Source: Planctomycetota bacterium (GTDB lineage: Bacteria > Planctomycetota > UBA1135 > UBA2386). Taken from it: a stretch of 64,000 nt of DNA. The number at the start of each line of letters is the position of its first letter. Positions within the stretch are counted from its first letter, which is position 1. The stretch spans positions 62,001-126,000 of the forward strand of contig BJHM01000001.1 of NCBI GenBank assembly GCA_014192625.1, written 5' to 3'. Of the stretch, positions 44,108-53,297 are shown in pieces. The notes beneath the pieces are model-generated. The model saw only the letters and a program-made list of their open reading frames with translations. It was not told the DNA's origin and did no database searches. The translations under genes and the position numbers were made by a program.

Positions 44108-45277
44108 ATGTCCATTGCCGCAACCAAAAACGTTGTCCTTAGTGACGAAAGCCCAATTCTCAATGTCGCCATGATCGGCCACGCGTTCATGGGGCGCGCC
44201 CACAGCAACGCGTATCGGCAGGTCAATCACTTCTTCGACTTGCCGTTTCGGGTTGTTGCCAAAGTCGTCGTCGGCCGCGCTCTAGACCGCGCAGGTGCGG
44301 CGGCCGCAAAGCTCGGCTTTGAGGAAGCCTCGATCAGTCTTGAAGAAGTGCTCGCGCGCGACGACATCGACCTTGTCGACGTTGCTACGCCAAACGACAG
44401 CCACTTCGCGATTGCGATGGCGGCACTGAAGGCCGGTAAGCATGTGCTGTGCGAGAAGCCGCTGGCGATGACCGTCGCCGAGGCGAAGCTGATGGCCGCC
44501 GAGGCGAAGAAGCGCAAGGCGAAGGTCGGTCTTTGGCACAACTACCGCTCGGCGCCCGCGACCAAGCTCGCCGCGTTGATGATTGCGCGCGGCGACATAG
44601 GTGTGGTGCGTCAAGTGCGCGCGGTTTACCTGCAGGATTGGCTTAGCGATGCTTCGGTGCCAGCGAGTTGGCGCACTGACAAGAAGTTGTGTGGCAGTGG
44701 CGCGCACGGCGACCTGAACGCGCACCTGATCGACCTGACCCGCGCACTGACGGGCCTTGAGTTTCTGTCGGTGTGCGGCATGCAGCAGACGTTCACGAAG
44801 GAGCGTCCGACTGGCAAAGGCAAGGCCAAGGCCGAGGTCACCGTTGATGACGCGTTCTGCTTTTTGGCGAGGTTTGCGGGTGGCGCGATCGGCACCTTTG
44901 AGGCCACCCGCGTGGCACCAGGCCGCAAGAACTACAACCGCATCGAGATATCGGGCACGAAGGGCACGATCATTTGGAATCTTGAGCGCATGAACGAGCT
45001 GCAGTTCTTCAGCTTTGCCGATCAACGCGATGCGCAGGGCTTTCGCACAATCATGTGCATGGACTCAGTGCATCCCTACGCGGCGAACTGGTGGCCGGAT
45101 GGCCACACCGTTGGATACGAGCACACGTTCGTGCACCACCTTGCCGACTTCGTCAGTTCGCTAAAAAGCGGCGCGGCGTTCGCGCCAAACTTCCACGACG
45201 GACTGAAGGTGCAGGCCGTGCTGGAAGCCGCGATGCAATCGGTAAAGTCAGGGACCTTCGTCAAGGTGAACGTTTAG
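44108..45277 (+). CDS. Gfo/Idh/MocA-family oxidoreductase
   Basis: 389 residues. The N-terminal Rossmann domain begins LNVAMIGHAFMGRAHSNAYR. The conserved GKHVLCEKPLAMTVAEA carries the substrate lysine. The C-terminal alpha/beta domain includes GSGAHGDLNAHLIDL with the catalytic-region His. These are NAD(P)-dependent sugar or inositol dehydrogenases. A TIM-barrel epimerase-type gene lies 1.5 kb downstream on the same strand, a frequent partnership in carbohydrate catabolism. The substrate is unknown. Confidence 0.92.
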   Translation: MSIAATKNVVLSDESPILNVAMIGHAFMGRAHSNAYRQVNHFFDLPFRVVAKVVVGRALDRAGAAAAKLGFEEASISLEEVLARDDIDLVDVATPNDSHFAIAMAALKAGKHVLCEKPLAMTVAEAKLMAAEAKKRKAKVGLWHNYRSAPATKLAALMIARGDIGVVRQVRAVYLQDWLSDASVPASWRTDKKLCGSGAHGDLNAHLIDLTRALTGLEFLSVCGMQQTFTKERPTGKGKAKAEVTVDDAFCFLARFAGGAIGTFEATRVAPGRKNYNRIEISGTKGTIIWNLERMNELQFFSFADQRDAQGFRTIMCMDSVHPYAANWWPDGHTVGYEHTFVHHLADFVSSLKSGAAFAPNFHDGLKVQAVLEAAMQSVKSGTFVKVNV

Positions 45278-45412
45278 CCGAATCGGCAAGCGGCGCGATT
45301 TGCAAAAAAGCGCGGCAACGATGGGGCGCGTGATTGCAGTTGGCCAGCGGTTCACCTGAAGCACGCTAGGGGCAAAAAGGATCGCAGAGAGCCTGGCTTA
45401 AGCGATGGCGAG

Positions 45413-46663
45413 TTACTCGGGCAGGAGCAGTTTTGCGGTGATGCGTTGCTTGCCTCTCAGTAGCTGCAGTTCGAGCACCTCGCCGGATTGTTTTTTGAGG
45501 GCGACAAAAGCGTGCACTTCATCGACGGATGTAAAGTCGCGTCGCCCATCGATTGCGAGCACCACGTCGTCTTTTTGTATGCCGGCTTTTAGCGGCGCTG
45601 TTCCTCGCGCCGCGCGTTCGCCCCAGTCGGCGAAGTAGCTGACCTTCCATGCGAACGCGGAGGGCGCTTCGCCGATCGCCCGCAACTCCTCTGCGGTCAG
45701 GCGGGTTCCGCCGCAGCCGAGGCTCGGTGAAAGGTTCCACTTGTAGGGCCGCCATGCGTAGTCTGCGAATGAGCAGTGCTTCCAGCCGGCTTTGAGTTTT
45801 AGCGTGGCAGTCATTGCCACGTCGCCGCGCGCAAAGGTGATCTGCACCGACGTAGTGGCCGCGCTCGTGTTGTGCAGCGCCCATTGCAAGTCCGCAATCG
45901 TCCGCACGCGCGGCTGCACACCAAGCTGCGTCACGCGGTCGCCTGCCTGCAAGCCCGCATCTGCGGCCGCCGAAGAATCAGCAACGAGACTCAAAAGCGA
46001 CTGATCCGTGGCGTTCATCGTTATGCCGATGCGCGCGGGTTCCGGGTAAAGCCATCGGTCGTCGGCTTGATAGCGGCCCTCTTTTTGCGCCCATGCATAC
46101 TCACTGTCATTGATGGTGTGGCAGTGCACGCAGTCAAGTCGCTGGCCCTGCGCAATTTTCTTTGCGAGGGGCGGCAGGTCGATGGCGCGCATTGGCTCGT
46201 GCGGCAGTGGCGGCGTGGGCGCGCGCTCGTAGTCCTGATGATCGTTGAGAGTCTGCTGTAGCAATGCCGAGAACGAAGCGATGGAAGTCCACGACAACGG
46301 ATCCTTGCCGTCGCGAGTGCCGTAGCGGTGATAGATCGTGCCGTCGGCGTTCATCAGCACGATCGCCATCGTCAGATCGAAGTCAAAGCGCATGGCCCGC
46401 ACATCGACGTTCTGCATGTCGGTGATGCGCACGCAGACATAATGCTGCGTTGCTTCGACCAGTTCTTTTGGTGCATGGACCAACTGTCCGTGCAATTCGC
46501 TGCAGTCTTTTCATGCCTCGCAGCGGAATAGCACGCACAGCGGCCGGTGCTGTGCGAATGCCATGGCTCGTGCAGAGGCGAAGTCTTTTAGCCAGACTAC
46601 TTCAGTCTGTGCAAATGCGGTGGTGGCGAGTGCCAGAGTGATGGCGCTGGTTTTCGCTAGCAT
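45413..46663 (-). CDS. secreted thioredoxin-fold/PDZ protein read through an in-frame TGA: probable selenoprotein
   Basis: 417 codons including the final stop. An ATG at 46663 opens a signal peptide (MLAKTSAITLALATTAFAQ). The frame runs LCVLFRCEA, then TGA as codon 51 (46513-46511), then KDCSELHGQLVHAP, and continues open to 45413. The TGA lies in a C-x-x-U-x-x-C arrangement at the redox site of a thioredoxin-like domain (residues 20-125). After it come a CVHC motif and two PDZ-like segments (about 205-260 and 340-410). The downstream frame alone has no ATG near its start and lacks the signal peptide. A SECIS-like hairpin follows the TGA. A nonsense mutation is the alternative, but the exact position at a Cys site speaks against it. 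Confidence 0.78.
46472..46494 (-). promoter_or_regulatory. candidate bacterial SECIS hairpin
   Basis: On the minus strand, TGCACGGAC, loop AGTTG, then GTCCATGCA form a 9-base stem with one C-A mismatch. The stem starts 16 bases and the apical loop 25 bases after the TGA at 46513-46511. A G is among the first two loop bases, and GU is in the loop. These agree with published bacterial SECIS rules (loop 16-37 bases from the UGA, G in the first two loop positions). I have not computed a folding energy. Confidence 0.6.
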
Positions 46664-46770
46664 GGCGATGTTGTAGCGAGTGCCGCAGATTGTCCTAGCA
46701 CGAGGACGGTCACTCTGGCTTTTAACACGCGCACAACTGCGCTAGATTCAGGCACTGAGGAACTCACAAT

Positions 46771-47817
46771 ATGATGAAAGGACCTGGCATCTTTCTGGCG
46801 CAGTTCATGAGCGATACTGCGCCGCTCAATCGCTTCGACACTGCCTGTAAGTGGGCTTCGGGGCTCGATTACGTAGGCGTGCAGGTGCCTACCTGGGATG
46901 CGCGTTGCATGGACCTGAAGAAGGCCGCGAGCAGCAAGACCTACTGCGACGAACTGAAGGGCACGGCGAAGGCTGCAGGCGTCGAGATCAGCGAGTTGTC
47001 GACGCACTTGCAGGGACAACTGGTGGCGGTGCATCCGGCCTACACGTCGATGTTTCAAGTGTTCGCGCCGCCTGAGGTCAACACCGCAGATGCGATGCAT
47101 CGTTACGGCACCGAGCAGGTGAAGCTGTGCCTGAAGGCCAGCCAGCACATGGGGCTAAATGCGATGCCGACGTTTAGCGGTGCCTTGATGTGGCACACCG
47201 TTTACCCATGGCCGCAGCGTCCGGCAGGCTTGGTCGAAGCAGGCTTCAAAGAGCTCGCGCGTCGCTGGCAACCGATCCTCGATTACGCCGATGAGTGCGG
47301 TGTCGATTGCGCCTATGAGATCCATCCCGGTGAAGACCTGCACGATGGCGCAAGCTACGAGGCGTTCCTTGATCATGTCGACAACCACGCGCGCGCGTGC
47401 TTGCTCTACGACCCAAGCCACTTCGTCCTGCAGCAACTCGATTACCTCGCCTACATCGACCACTACCACGATCGCATTCGCTGCGTTCACGTGAAGGACG
47501 CGGAGTTCCGGCCCAACGGTCGCGTCGGGGTCTACGGCGGTTACCAGAACTGGCAGAACCGGGCAGGCCGCTTTCGCTCGCTTGGCGATGGGCAGGTCGA
47601 TTTCGCCGGCATCTTCTCGCTGCTCACGAAGTATGGCTACGAGGGCTGGGCGACACTCGAATGGGAGTGCTGTTTCAAGGATAGTCAGCAAGGGGCTGAA
47701 GAAGGCGCACCGTTCATCGCGCAGCACATGATCAAGCCGCCGGCGCGTGCGTTCGACGACTTTGCGGGTGGCAAAGTTGACAAGAGTGCAGTGCGCAAGG
47801 CGCTCGGCCTCGAGTAG
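46771..47817 (+). CDS. TIM-barrel sugar phosphate isomerase/epimerase (AP endonuclease 2 family)
   Basis: 348 residues. GAGGAA lies 8 bases before the ATG at 46771 (a second ATG follows at once). A xylose-isomerase-like barrel is shown by GIFLAQFMSDTAPLNRFDTA, ISELSTHLQGQLVAVHPAY, and metal-ligand segments CAYEIHPGED, LLYDPSHFVLQQLDY, RCVHVKDAEF and ATLEWECCF, giving the usual E-D-H-E set. The final about 40 residues match longer members found beside Gfo/Idh/MocA genes. It isomerises or epimerises a sugar or inositol derivative; the substrate is unknown. It is divergent from the TGA-containing gene at 45413-46663. Confidence 0.9.
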   Translation: MMKGPGIFLAQFMSDTAPLNRFDTACKWASGLDYVGVQVPTWDARCMDLKKAASSKTYCDELKGTAKAAGVEISELSTHLQGQLVAVHPAYTSMFQVFAPPEVNTADAMHRYGTEQVKLCLKASQHMGLNAMPTFSGALMWHTVYPWPQRPAGLVEAGFKELARRWQPILDYADECGVDCAYEIHPGEDLHDGASYEAFLDHVDNHARACLLYDPSHFVLQQLDYLAYIDHYHDRIRCVHVKDAEFRPNGRVGVYGGYQNWQNRAGRFRSLGDGQVDFAGIFSLLTKYGYEGWATLEWECCFKDSQQGAEEGAPFIAQHMIKPPARAFDDFAGGKVDKSAVRKALGLE

Positions 47818-47920
47818 TCGCAGCCGGTCGATCGCGGCTAGCTGGCAAGCAGCGCTGCCGTGCGCAGTTGCACGGCGGTTGCTTCGTGCCCAGCTGCCTT
47901 GGTAGCTATAGTTTGACTCT

Positions 47921-50005
47921 ATGGTCCGATGCTGCGCTGGCGTCTGCATTGTTTTTCTCATGGCCACGCTCGCATTTTCGCAGAGCGAGCAGAATCCCAG
48001 TGGGCAATGGTCTGGCAGAATCGAGATTCCCGGCCAGCCGCTCGAAGTGACGGTGCGGCTGCGCAAGGCCGAAGCTGGCTTTGCAGGTGACATCGATATC
48101 CCTGCACAGAATGCCAAGGGGTTGGCGCTCGAGAAGATTTTGGTCGAAGGGCGCACGGTGATGTTTGCGATAGCTGGGATCCCTGGCGCGCCTATCTTCA
48201 CCGGCGAACTTGCGGACGACGGCAAGCAGCTGGCCGGTCGCTTTGTGCAGGACGGCCAGCGCTTCAAGTTTGTGCTGCGGTCCGTTGCGCAAGTGTCGTT
48301 CCTCGGCATGCAAAGTTACCTCGACGAGCTGCGTGAAAAGTTTCATGTGCCCGGCTGCGCTGTCGCGGTGGTGAAGGATGGCGCGGTGTTAGCGACCATG
48401 GTTAGTGGCGTGCGCGACATTGAGCGGGATCTGCCGGTGACACCCGACACGCTGTTCGCCATCGGCAGCAGCACGAAAGCATTTACCACCCTCCTGCTCG
48501 CAACGTTGGTTGAGGACGGCAAGCTCGACTGGGATAAACCGGTGCGCACCTTTCTCCCGGAGTTTGCCCTAAGCGACGCGGAGATCAGTGCGCGAATCAC
48601 CCTGCGCGATCTCGTCACGCATCGCAGCGGCATGCCGCGTCACGACCTGGTCTGGTATGGCGCCACGATTGAGCGCGCTCTCTTGGTGCAGCGGTTGCGC
48701 TACTTGCCGCTCAGCAAGGACCTGCGCACCGACTTTCAATACAACAACTTGATGTTGCTGGCTGCGGGCTATGTCGCAGAGCACGTGACCGGCAGTTCTT
48801 TTGAGGCAATGGTGCGTGAACGGATCTTCGCGCCGCTGGGCATGAGCCGCAGCAACTTTGAGGTAAAGGTCAGTGCTGCCGACGCAGACCACGCGGAGCC
48901 GTATCGCTACAGCGAGAAGAAAACGAGGCAGATCCCGTTCCGTGACATCACTGCGATTGGCCCTGCCGGTTCGATCAATAGTTCAGTGCGAGAGATGGTC
49001 GCATGGGTCGCGCTGCATCTAGGCGACGGCAAACAAGGCGAACGCGCGATCGTGCAGCCATCGAGCATGCGCAACCTGCACGCGGTGGTGATGCCGATGG
49101 GTGAGGATAAAAGCGCTGGGCCGCTGATCCAAAACATTGGCTACGCGCTCGGTTGGATGGTCGATGTCTACCGTGGTGCGCGGCGCGTTTATCACGGCGG
49201 CAACATTGATGGCTTCACAGCCCTCGTCAGTTTTTTGCCCGAGCAGGGCTATGGCTTTGTGGTGCTCACCAATCTCGACAAGACACCATTTCCCGAGTTG
49301 ATCGTACGCAGGCTCTGCGACCGAGTGCTGTCGCTTGACGATCACGACTTTGCGACGGCGTTGGCGGGTAAGATGGGGATTGCAGAAGGCATGTCCAGCA
49401 AGGGGCTGGAGAATGCCAACGTCGAGCGCGTCGAAGGCACCAAGCCGTCGCAGCCAATCGACAACTACGTGGGCAGCTACCAGCATCCCGCCTACGGCCT
49501 TTGTCGTGTCGAGCGCGCAGGGGAGCAGTTGAAGGTTGATCTGCATGGCATCGGCGGGGTGTTTTCACACTTTCACTACGACGTGTTTCGGTGTGAAAAG
49601 AATGATCTCATGCCGGAGCTTGCGGGGCTGCGCGTGCAGTTCAGGATGGATGTCGATGGCGATCTCGATGCGCTGCTCATGGTGCTTGAGCCTGCAGTGA
49701 AGGCGATGGTGTTCCTGCGGCAGCCGGATGCGAAGATGCGCGATCTTGCGTTCCTTCTGCAACTCGTGGGCAGTTATGACCTCGACGGCCAAGTGGCGAA
49801 ATTTGAAGTCAACGGAACGTCCCTGACCATGACGATGCCGGGCCAGCACTACGTGCTCGAGCCGCGCCCCGCGCTCGTTTTTGGCATTGGCGAATTGAAG
49901 GGCTACTCGGTGCGCTTCGTGCTCGGCGATGATGGCAAGGCGGTGAGCGTGCACATTCGTCAACCTGAAGGCGTGTTCATTGGCAAACGCGTGCCCGCAA
50001 AGTAA
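47921..50005 (+). CDS. secreted class C beta-lactamase-like serine hydrolase
   Basis: 694 residues with a signal peptide (MVRCCAGVCIVFLMATLAFS). An N-terminal beta domain of about 110 residues precedes the hydrolase. The catalytic SxxK is IGSSTKAFTTLLL, the YxN is in FQYNNLMLLAAGY, and the third motif is YHGGNIDGF. This is the PBP/class C family, which covers D-aminopeptidases, esterases and peptidoglycan peptidases; true beta-lactamase activity is not implied. The C-terminal about 190 residues form lipocalin-like (DUF3471-type) repeats (DNYVGSYQHPAYGL). Its stop is only 14 bases from that of the convergent kinase gene. Confidence 0.9.
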   Translation: MVRCCAGVCIVFLMATLAFSQSEQNPSGQWSGRIEIPGQPLEVTVRLRKAEAGFAGDIDIPAQNAKGLALEKILVEGRTVMFAIAGIPGAPIFTGELADDGKQLAGRFVQDGQRFKFVLRSVAQVSFLGMQSYLDELREKFHVPGCAVAVVKDGAVLATMVSGVRDIERDLPVTPDTLFAIGSSTKAFTTLLLATLVEDGKLDWDKPVRTFLPEFALSDAEISARITLRDLVTHRSGMPRHDLVWYGATIERALLVQRLRYLPLSKDLRTDFQYNNLMLLAAGYVAEHVTGSSFEAMVRERIFAPLGMSRSNFEVKVSAADADHAEPYRYSEKKTRQIPFRDITAIGPAGSINSSVREMVAWVALHLGDGKQGERAIVQPSSMRNLHAVVMPMGEDKSAGPLIQNIGYALGWMVDVYRGARRVYHGGNIDGFTALVSFLPEQGYGFVVLTNLDKTPFPELIVRRLCDRVLSLDDHDFATALAGKMGIAEGMSSKGLENANVERVEGTKPSQPIDNYVGSYQHPAYGLCRVERAGEQLKVDLHGIGGVFSHFHYDVFRCEKNDLMPELAGLRVQFRMDVDGDLDALLMVLEPAVKAMVFLRQPDAKMRDLAFLLQLVGSYDLDGQVAKFEVNGTSLTMTMPGQHYVLEPRPALVFGIGELKGYSVRFVLGDDGKAVSVHIRQPEGVFIGKRVPAK

Positions 50006-50019
50006 GTGCGGTGCGTTGG

Positions 50020-52554
50020 TCAGCCCTTGGTGATGGCACGTATTGGTCGGATGCCGATCCACTCGCTGCGGGTTTGCGGTGGCTCACCGCGGCGCGCCGA
50101 GCAGCGTGCTGCTTCTGGGCCATCTGCCGCACTGCCGCCACGCAAGACGCGGCGTTCGGCGATCCGGACAGGTGGTGGTGGCAGGCGCAGGCCATCGCCG
50201 TCGCGGGCATTGGCTTGTGCAAAGCGGAAGAAGCCGTCGGCACACCACTCGGCAGCGTTGCCATGCACATCGTAGAGGCCAAATGGATTTGGTTGCAGGC
50301 GAGCTACGTTCTGCAGGGTTAGGTCAAAGTGACCGACCTTGCGCGCTTCGATCGGGTCATCGCCGTTGAACCATGGTGAGGTGGTGCCCGCACGGCACGC
50401 ATACTCCCACTGTGCCTCGGTGGGCAATGCCATCCCCCAGCGGAAGAGAACCGTGTTGGCCGTATCCCAATCGATGTTGGTCGCGGGCAACTTCGACTCG
50501 TCACCTTGGTCGCCACCGAGTTCGCGCCACTGACTCAGCGTCATCTCGGTCGCGGCGATCAAAAACTCGCTCAGCATGATCTGGTCGCCGCCGATCTCGG
50601 ACTCCTGCGCGAACGGGTCGCGCTGCGGCAGGCCCGTATCGCGCTGTGCGCCCATGCGCAGCGATCCGCCTGGCACCAGCACGAAGACGATGCCGCATTG
50701 CAAAGTCAGCGTCAGTGCGCCTGATGCTTTGTCCCGCATGGGCAGTGGCGCGTTTTTGTGGTGGCTCTTCAGATCGAGAAACTCTTGCAGGTGCGAGTTT
50801 GGATTTAGGCCTAGCGGCAACAGGCCTGGTTGTGGCAGCAGAAGAAAACCGTGCCGCTTTTTCACCTGCTGTGCCACTTGCGCCCATTGGCTGCTTTGCT
50901 CGGTCAACGACCGCGCGGCGACATCGCGTGCCCAGTCGCGCAGGCCTTGCACCCGGCTCAGTTCCCCGGAAAGCCCGGCAAATTTCTGCGTCTGTGTTTC
51001 CAAGCGCCGCAGTGCAGCGAGCAGATGTTGGTCCTCTGCATTGATCACGCCGAGCCCCTCAAGTTCTTTGCGCTTCTTTTGCAGTTGTCGCAGCTCGCGA
51101 TCAAGGCTGCGCCCGTGCTCACTGAGCCAGCGGTCCATCGCCGGTATGCGGTCTGGCCAAGGTGGGGTAAACGCTTTTGTTGTTTCGTGCGCCGCGAGCA
51201 AGCGTTCTTCCAGAGCGAGCAAGTCAAACCCGATTTCTGCCTTGGCCTGCAGTTCGTCGCGCTGTTGCTGCAGGTCTGCTTGTGCATCCTGCGCGCTTTG
51301 CCACATCGACACCGAGAACCCCATCGCGACGAGTAGGCTTAGTATTAGCAAGACCGAAAGCGTGACCCCGGCAAGGTGGCGCCGCACGAATTTGCGGAGC
51401 TGATAAAAACCACCGGGCGGTCCGGCGAGCACCGGTTTGTGCTCCATGTGCCGCCGCAGGTCGTTGGCAAACTCGGTCGCGGTCGCGTAGCGCTCGTCGC
51501 GGTTTTTGGCGATTGCCTTGAGCGTGATCCAGTCGAGATCGCCGCGCAGTCGTGCTTGGTGCCGCCTCGGTGCGACCTGGCTCGGCCGAGCGGGTTGGTG
51601 CGAAGCGATCACCTGCGCCATTCCGGCGACGCCTTGGGAGCGCAGCACCACGCTCGGGATCGGCAGTTCGTCGGCGAGCAAGTCGTAGAGCATCACCCCG
51701 AGTGAGTAGATGTCGGTGCGCGTGTCGATTGCGGATGGCTGCCCGCTCGCCTGCTCCGGGCTCATGTATTCAGGCGTGCCCATGATTGTGCCCGGCATCG
51801 TCAAATCGCCGCTGTCTTGCAGCGGCGCGGCGAATGACTTGGCGATGCCAAAGTCGATGATCTTTGGCTGCAGCAGGCCGCCGATCTCTGTGACCAGCAC
51901 GTTGTTGCTCGACAGGTCGCGATGCATGACGCCTTTCTGGTGCGCATGTGCCATGGCATCCAGCACCTGCAAGAACAGTTCGATCCGGGCGGGGAGCCGC
52001 AGTTCATTGCGGCGGCAGTGCTGCGCGATGTGGTCGCCCGGCACGAACTCGAGCACGAAGTACGGGCGCTCTGCACGCGTCTTGCCGAACTCGAGCAACC
52101 GAGCGATTCCTGGATGATCCATCCGGCGCAGCGCCTCGTGCTCGGCTTCGAAGCGGCGCAGAAAATTCTGCGAGTCCATGCCGCTGTTGAGCACCTTGAT
52201 CGCAACCTCACGTGTCGCAGTGCCGTCAGCTGCTGCGAGATAGACTGAGCCAAAGCCGCCGCGGCCGAGGAGGCGAATCACTCGATACGGGCCGATCCGG
52301 CGCGGTGGGTCGCTGGTCTCGTCGTCAAGGACCGCTGCCGCAACCGCAGCTTCGTCAGTCGGCGGGTGGATGTCGGCGGCAGTCAGCCAGGCAAGAATCG
52401 CCGCTTTTTGCTGCGGGCAACGCGCCAGCAATTCGAGCAGGGATTGGTCGCGCGCGGCATCGTCGAGTTCAAGCGAAAACAGCACAGCTTCCTCGATTGC
52501 CTCCGGCAGTGCTGCGATGGCACGCCGTTGCTCTCGATCCCGCCGGTCGCTCAT
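50020..52554 (-). CDS. membrane Ser/Thr protein kinase fused to formylglycine-generating-enzyme-like domain
   Basis: 844 residues. The kinase covers residues 88-350: GRGGFGSVY loop, Lys120 in EVAIKVLN, Asp213 in the catalytic loop, and DFG at 234-236. The catalytic loop reads HRDLSSNN, so the usual Lys two residues after the Asp is Ser. One membrane segment lies near residues 395-420 (VTLSVLLILSLLVAMGFSV). A coiled-coil spacer (about 425-560) follows, then a C-terminal SUMF1/FGE-like domain from about 620 (GGSLRMGAQ, ALPTEAQWEYACRAG, GLYDVHGNAAEWC, RRVLRGGSA). The FGE part is probably outside the cytoplasm as a sensor or binding module. This fusion is common in planctomycetes. Confidence 0.92.
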   Translation of the reverse strand: MSDRRDREQRRAIAALPEAIEEAVLFSLELDDAARDQSLLELLARCPQQKAAILAWLTAADIHPPTDEAAVAAAVLDDETSDPPRRIGPYRVIRLLGRGGFGSVYLAAADGTATREVAIKVLNSGMDSQNFLRRFEAEHEALRRMDHPGIARLLEFGKTRAERPYFVLEFVPGDHIAQHCRRNELRLPARIELFLQVLDAMAHAHQKGVMHRDLSSNNVLVTEIGGLLQPKIIDFGIAKSFAAPLQDSGDLTMPGTIMGTPEYMSPEQASGQPSAIDTRTDIYSLGVMLYDLLADELPIPSVVLRSQGVAGMAQVIASHQPARPSQVAPRRHQARLRGDLDWITLKAIAKNRDERYATATEFANDLRRHMEHKPVLAGPPGGFYQLRKFVRRHLAGVTLSVLLILSLLVAMGFSVSMWQSAQDAQADLQQQRDELQAKAEIGFDLLALEERLLAAHETTKAFTPPWPDRIPAMDRWLSEHGRSLDRELRQLQKKRKELEGLGVINAEDQHLLAALRRLETQTQKFAGLSGELSRVQGLRDWARDVAARSLTEQSSQWAQVAQQVKKRHGFLLLPQPGLLPLGLNPNSHLQEFLDLKSHHKNAPLPMRDKASGALTLTLQCGIVFVLVPGGSLRMGAQRDTGLPQRDPFAQESEIGGDQIMLSEFLIAATEMTLSQWRELGGDQGDESKLPATNIDWDTANTVLFRWGMALPTEAQWEYACRAGTTSPWFNGDDPIEARKVGHFDLTLQNVARLQPNPFGLYDVHGNAAEWCADGFFRFAQANARDGDGLRLPPPPVRIAERRVLRGGSAADGPEAARCSARRGEPPQTRSEWIGIRPIRAITKG

Positions 52555-52607
52555 GTCGTGATCATGAGGTGCGAGATCGGGGCTGGCAACTTGCGTAAGG
52601 TTGGCAG

Positions 52608-53267
52608 ATGGACACTCCAGCCTTTGTGCCGCTAGTTGCGCGGCAGGTTTCTGCGGAATCCGCCGAGCAGCAAGCGAAAACGTTTTGCGAAGTGATGCAG
52701 CGCCGCCGCTCGGTGCGAATGTTTTCGGCGCGTGCGGTCGAGCGCAGCACGATTGAGTGGGTCATCCGCACTGCGCACAGCGCCCCGAGTGGCGCGAACA
52801 AGCAGCCGTGGCGGTTTGTCTGCGTGCAGGATGCGGCGGTGAAGCGGCGCATTCGCGAAGGTGCGGAAGCGGAGGAGCGCGAGTTTTATGGTCATCGCGG
52901 CAATGCCGAATGGCTTGCCGATCTAGCCCCGTTTGGCACGGATGCCGACAAGGCTTTTTTAGAGCGTGCGCCGTGGCTGATCGTCGTGTTTCAGTTGATG
53001 CACACCGACACCGGCGGGCAGGTCTACTACCGAAAAGAGAGCGTCGGGATTGCCTGTGGGCTGTTGCTCGCGGCAGCGCACCATGCGGGGCTCGCCACGC
53101 TCACGCATACGCCCAGTCCGATGGCGTTCCTTGGCACGATCCTCGGCAGGCCCGCGCATGAGCGGCCGTTTTTGCTGATCCCGGTCGGCTATCCGGCAGA
53201 GGATTGCATGGTCCCGAAGGCCGCCTGCGAGCGGCGGCCGCTCGAGCAGGTGATGGTGGTGGTCTGA
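52608..53267 (+). CDS. nitroreductase-family flavoprotein
   Basis: 219 residues. FMN-binding signatures are MQRRRSVRMFSARAV near the start and APSGANKQPWRFVCVQD. A glycine-rich C-terminal segment follows (RPFLLIPVGYPAEDC). The layout, with an N-terminal lead of about 28 residues and the YRKESVGIACGLLLAAAHHAG helix, recalls the iodotyrosine-deiodinase-like branch of the family. The substrate is unknown. It is divergent from the kinase gene with 53 bases between starts, and convergent with the next gene. Confidence 0.9.
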   Translation: MDTPAFVPLVARQVSAESAEQQAKTFCEVMQRRRSVRMFSARAVERSTIEWVIRTAHSAPSGANKQPWRFVCVQDAAVKRRIREGAEAEEREFYGHRGNAEWLADLAPFGTDADKAFLERAPWLIVVFQLMHTDTGGQVYYRKESVGIACGLLLAAAHHAGLATLTHTPSPMAFLGTILGRPAHERPFLLIPVGYPAEDCMVPKAACERRPLEQVMVVV

Positions 53268-53297
53268 GGCACTCTGTCAGCCGCGAGCTTGCCCGTG

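Noticed and set aside
45413-46495. Gene starting at 46495 as an independent 360-residue protein
   Set aside because: That start is a TTG in the middle of a thioredoxin-like domain; the signal peptide and first half of the domain lie upstream in the same frame across one TGA.
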